NCBI GenBank assembly: GCA_021108055.1
Contig: JAIORR010000206.1
Location: forward strand, 1 to 5,826
Length of the DNA: 5,826 bases
Direction of reading: 5' to 3'
From: Candidatus Cloacimonadota bacterium
Lineage (GTDB): Bacteria > Cloacimonadota > Cloacimonadia > Cloacimonadales > TCS61
The notes beneath the pieces are model-generated. The model did not search any database, was not told the DNA's origin, and saw only the letters and a program-made list of their open reading frames with translations. This document shows, piece by piece, positions 4,814 to 5,826 of this stretch; within the stretch, counting starts at the first letter, position 1; each line of letters starts with the position of its first letter. Made by a program: the position numbers and the translations under genes.

Positions 4814-5826
4814 TTATTCCTCTTTTTTTTCTATTGTTGATTCTTCTTTTTTCTTTTCTTTATCTTGTTTCTTTTCCGATTTCTTTTCTATAGTTTTCTC
4901 TTTTTCAGGTTCTTTATCTTTCTTTTTTTCTTTAACCTTTTCTTCTTCTTCCGGTTTTTTCACTTCAGGTTCTTTTTCAGGAATTGATTCAGTTTCTTTC
5001 TTCGGTTCTTCTTTCTCATCTTTTTCTGCCGGTTTTTTCACTTCAGGTTCTTTTTCAGGAATTGATTCAGTTTCTTTCTTCGGTTCTTCTTTCTCATCTT
5101 CTTCTGTTTCAGATTTATCCTCTATAATTTCATCATTTTCAACCAGGTTGGCTTTTATTACTTTTCTTTTGTCAATTTTTTCTGCCAGTTTCTGTTGATG
5201 AATAGTAATAAAATCCTGTAATTCTTTTTCATCTTTTGCAAAGAAATAAGCTTTCACGCTTAGTATCAGACGTCTATTTTCCAAGTCGAGTTCAATGATC
5301 TTAAGGGATAGTTCTTCACCGATCTCAAAAGCCATTCCTGCTTTTCTGAGTCCGGGAATAGCCAGATGAGAAAGAGGTACAAAACCCTCTACAATATTCT
5401 CATCAATTTTCACATCGACCAGCAATCCTTTTGTTATTAATTTAACGACTTGTGCTTTAATTTCCGTATTAATGGGAAGTCTTTCATCAAGGTTTTCCCA
5501 CGGATCATCAAAAAGTTGCTTGATCCCTAAAGCGACCCGATGCAGTGTCTTATCTATAGAGAGAATTTTTACTTCCACTTCCTGATTTTTTGTGAAAACT
5601 TCCTTTGGATGATAGATCCTTTTTGTCCAGGAAATATCGGAAATATGAATAAGTCCTTCGATATTTTCTTCTATCTCTACAAATACACCGAAAGGAGTAA
5701 TACTTTTAATTTTTCCTTTCAATTTTGAATTTATTGGATAGCGTTCTTCAATTGTAACCCATGGATTTGGTTCCATTTGTTTGATTCCAAGAGATATTCT
5801 CTTTTCCTCTTTGGATATGGAAAGCA
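4814..5826 (-). CDS. rpsA: 30S ribosomal protein S1, C-terminal part (5' partial)
   Basis: S1 binds mRNA on the small ribosomal subunit and helps start translation. The frame stays open through the right edge, reading LSISKEEKRISLGIKQMEPNPW, so the ATG at 5776 is internal and the true start lies outside. RISLGIKQ-EPNPW is the hallmark end of an S1 domain in ribosomal S1. Counting from that Met, a full S1 domain spans about 7-92 (GKIKSITPFGVFVEI, EGLIHISDISW, RVALGIKQLFDDPW). A more divergent one spans about 93-181 (AQVVKLITKGLLVDV, EGFVPLSHL, RLILSVKAYFF). From about residue 208 to 320 the protein is a Lys/Glu-rich tail with Pro, probably disordered, and includes a 26-residue tandem repeat. 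Such a long charged tail is unusual for S1. The stop is TAA, followed by a terminator-like hairpin and aroK. Another S1-domain RNA-binding protein cannot be fully excluded without the N-terminus. Confidence 0.88.
   Translation of the reverse strand, partial: LSISKEEKRISLGIKQMEPNPWVTIEERYPINSKLKGKIKSITPFGVFVEIEENIEGLIHISDISWTKRIYHPKEVFTKNQEVEVKILSIDKTLHRVALGIKQLFDDPWENLDERLPINTEIKAQVVKLITKGLLVDVKIDENIVEGFVPLSHLAIPGLRKAGMAFEIGEELSLKIIELDLENRRLILSVKAYFFAKDEKELQDFITIHQQKLAEKIDKRKVIKANLVENDEIIEDKSETEEDEKEEPKKETESIPEKEPEVKKPAEKDEKEEPKKETESIPEKEPEVKKPEEEEKVKEKKKDKEPEKEKTIEKKSEKKQDKEKKKEESTIEKKEE
4951..5106 (-). repeat. 78-bp tandem duplication in the rpsA tail
   Basis: Two adjacent 78-bp units (4951-5028 and 5029-5106) differ at a single position (5023 versus 5101). 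Each encodes 26 residues around DEKEEPKKETESIPEKEPEV. The unit is a multiple of three, so copy-number changes keep the reading frame. The near identity suggests a recent duplication. Confidence 0.92.

Noticed and set aside
4796..4830. Bacteroidetes-type promoter (TAnnTTTG) for aroK near the end of rpsA
   Set aside because: The best match, around TAATTTG on the minus strand, has the wrong spacing by one base and no paired upstream element, so I do not call it.
4814..5110. Low-complexity noncoding polypyrimidine tract or CRISPR-like repeats
   Set aside because: The minus-strand frame is continuous from the S1 domains through the tract to a stop codon, and the two repeat units are directly adjacent without spacers, so it is coding.

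Overview
The window most resembles a member of the FCB group, probably Candidatus Cloacimonadota or a close relative. The main clue is two large secreted proteins that end in the same type IX secretion (T9SS)-type / FlgD-like C-terminal domain, with the wording YPNPFNPSTTISF, then IYNLKGQ, SAGNHSVVWNGTDE, SGIYFYRM and a final TSTKKMILLK. I know that wording from Cloacimonadota proteins. The DNA is moderately AT-rich. The lineage is inferred from protein wording only, because no rRNA is present.

Left half, plus strand. Positions 3-2063 hold the 3' part of a gingipain-like C25 cysteine peptidase gene that begins before the window. The catalytic His and Cys are both visible, followed by Ig-like, CARDB-like and FN3-like modules and the sorting domain. 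A 162-bp gap with no recognisable gene follows. Next is a second secreted multidomain protein (2241-4064) with a signal peptide, a jelly-roll-like domain, a CARDB-like domain, a flavodoxin/GATase-like domain and the same sorting domain. Its frame is broken once, by a TGA codon at 3267-3269 inside the flavodoxin-like domain. The frame continues as normal protein afterwards, and a perfect 6-bp hairpin with a CGTGA loop starts 14 nt after the TGA. That geometry resembles a bacterial selenocysteine insertion element. A nonsense mutation or an assembly error remains at least as likely until homologues are compared.

Centre. Positions 4065-4227 contain two related palindromes and a strong intrinsic terminator. 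The terminator separates the plus-strand secreted-protein genes from the convergent minus-strand housekeeping genes.

Right half, minus strand. Ribosomal protein S1 (rpsA, 5' end outside the window) is followed by shikimate kinase (aroK), with a terminator-like hairpin between them. The S1 protein carries an unusual tail of about 110 residues rich in Lys and Glu, which contains a 78-bp tandem duplication.

The two halves look functionally unrelated: cell-surface or extracellular proteins on the left, translation and aromatic amino acid synthesis on the right. The most interesting points are the in-frame TGA with its hairpin, the nearly identical sorting-domain DNA shared by two otherwise different genes (including an embedded 9-nt-period repeat), and the S1 tail.
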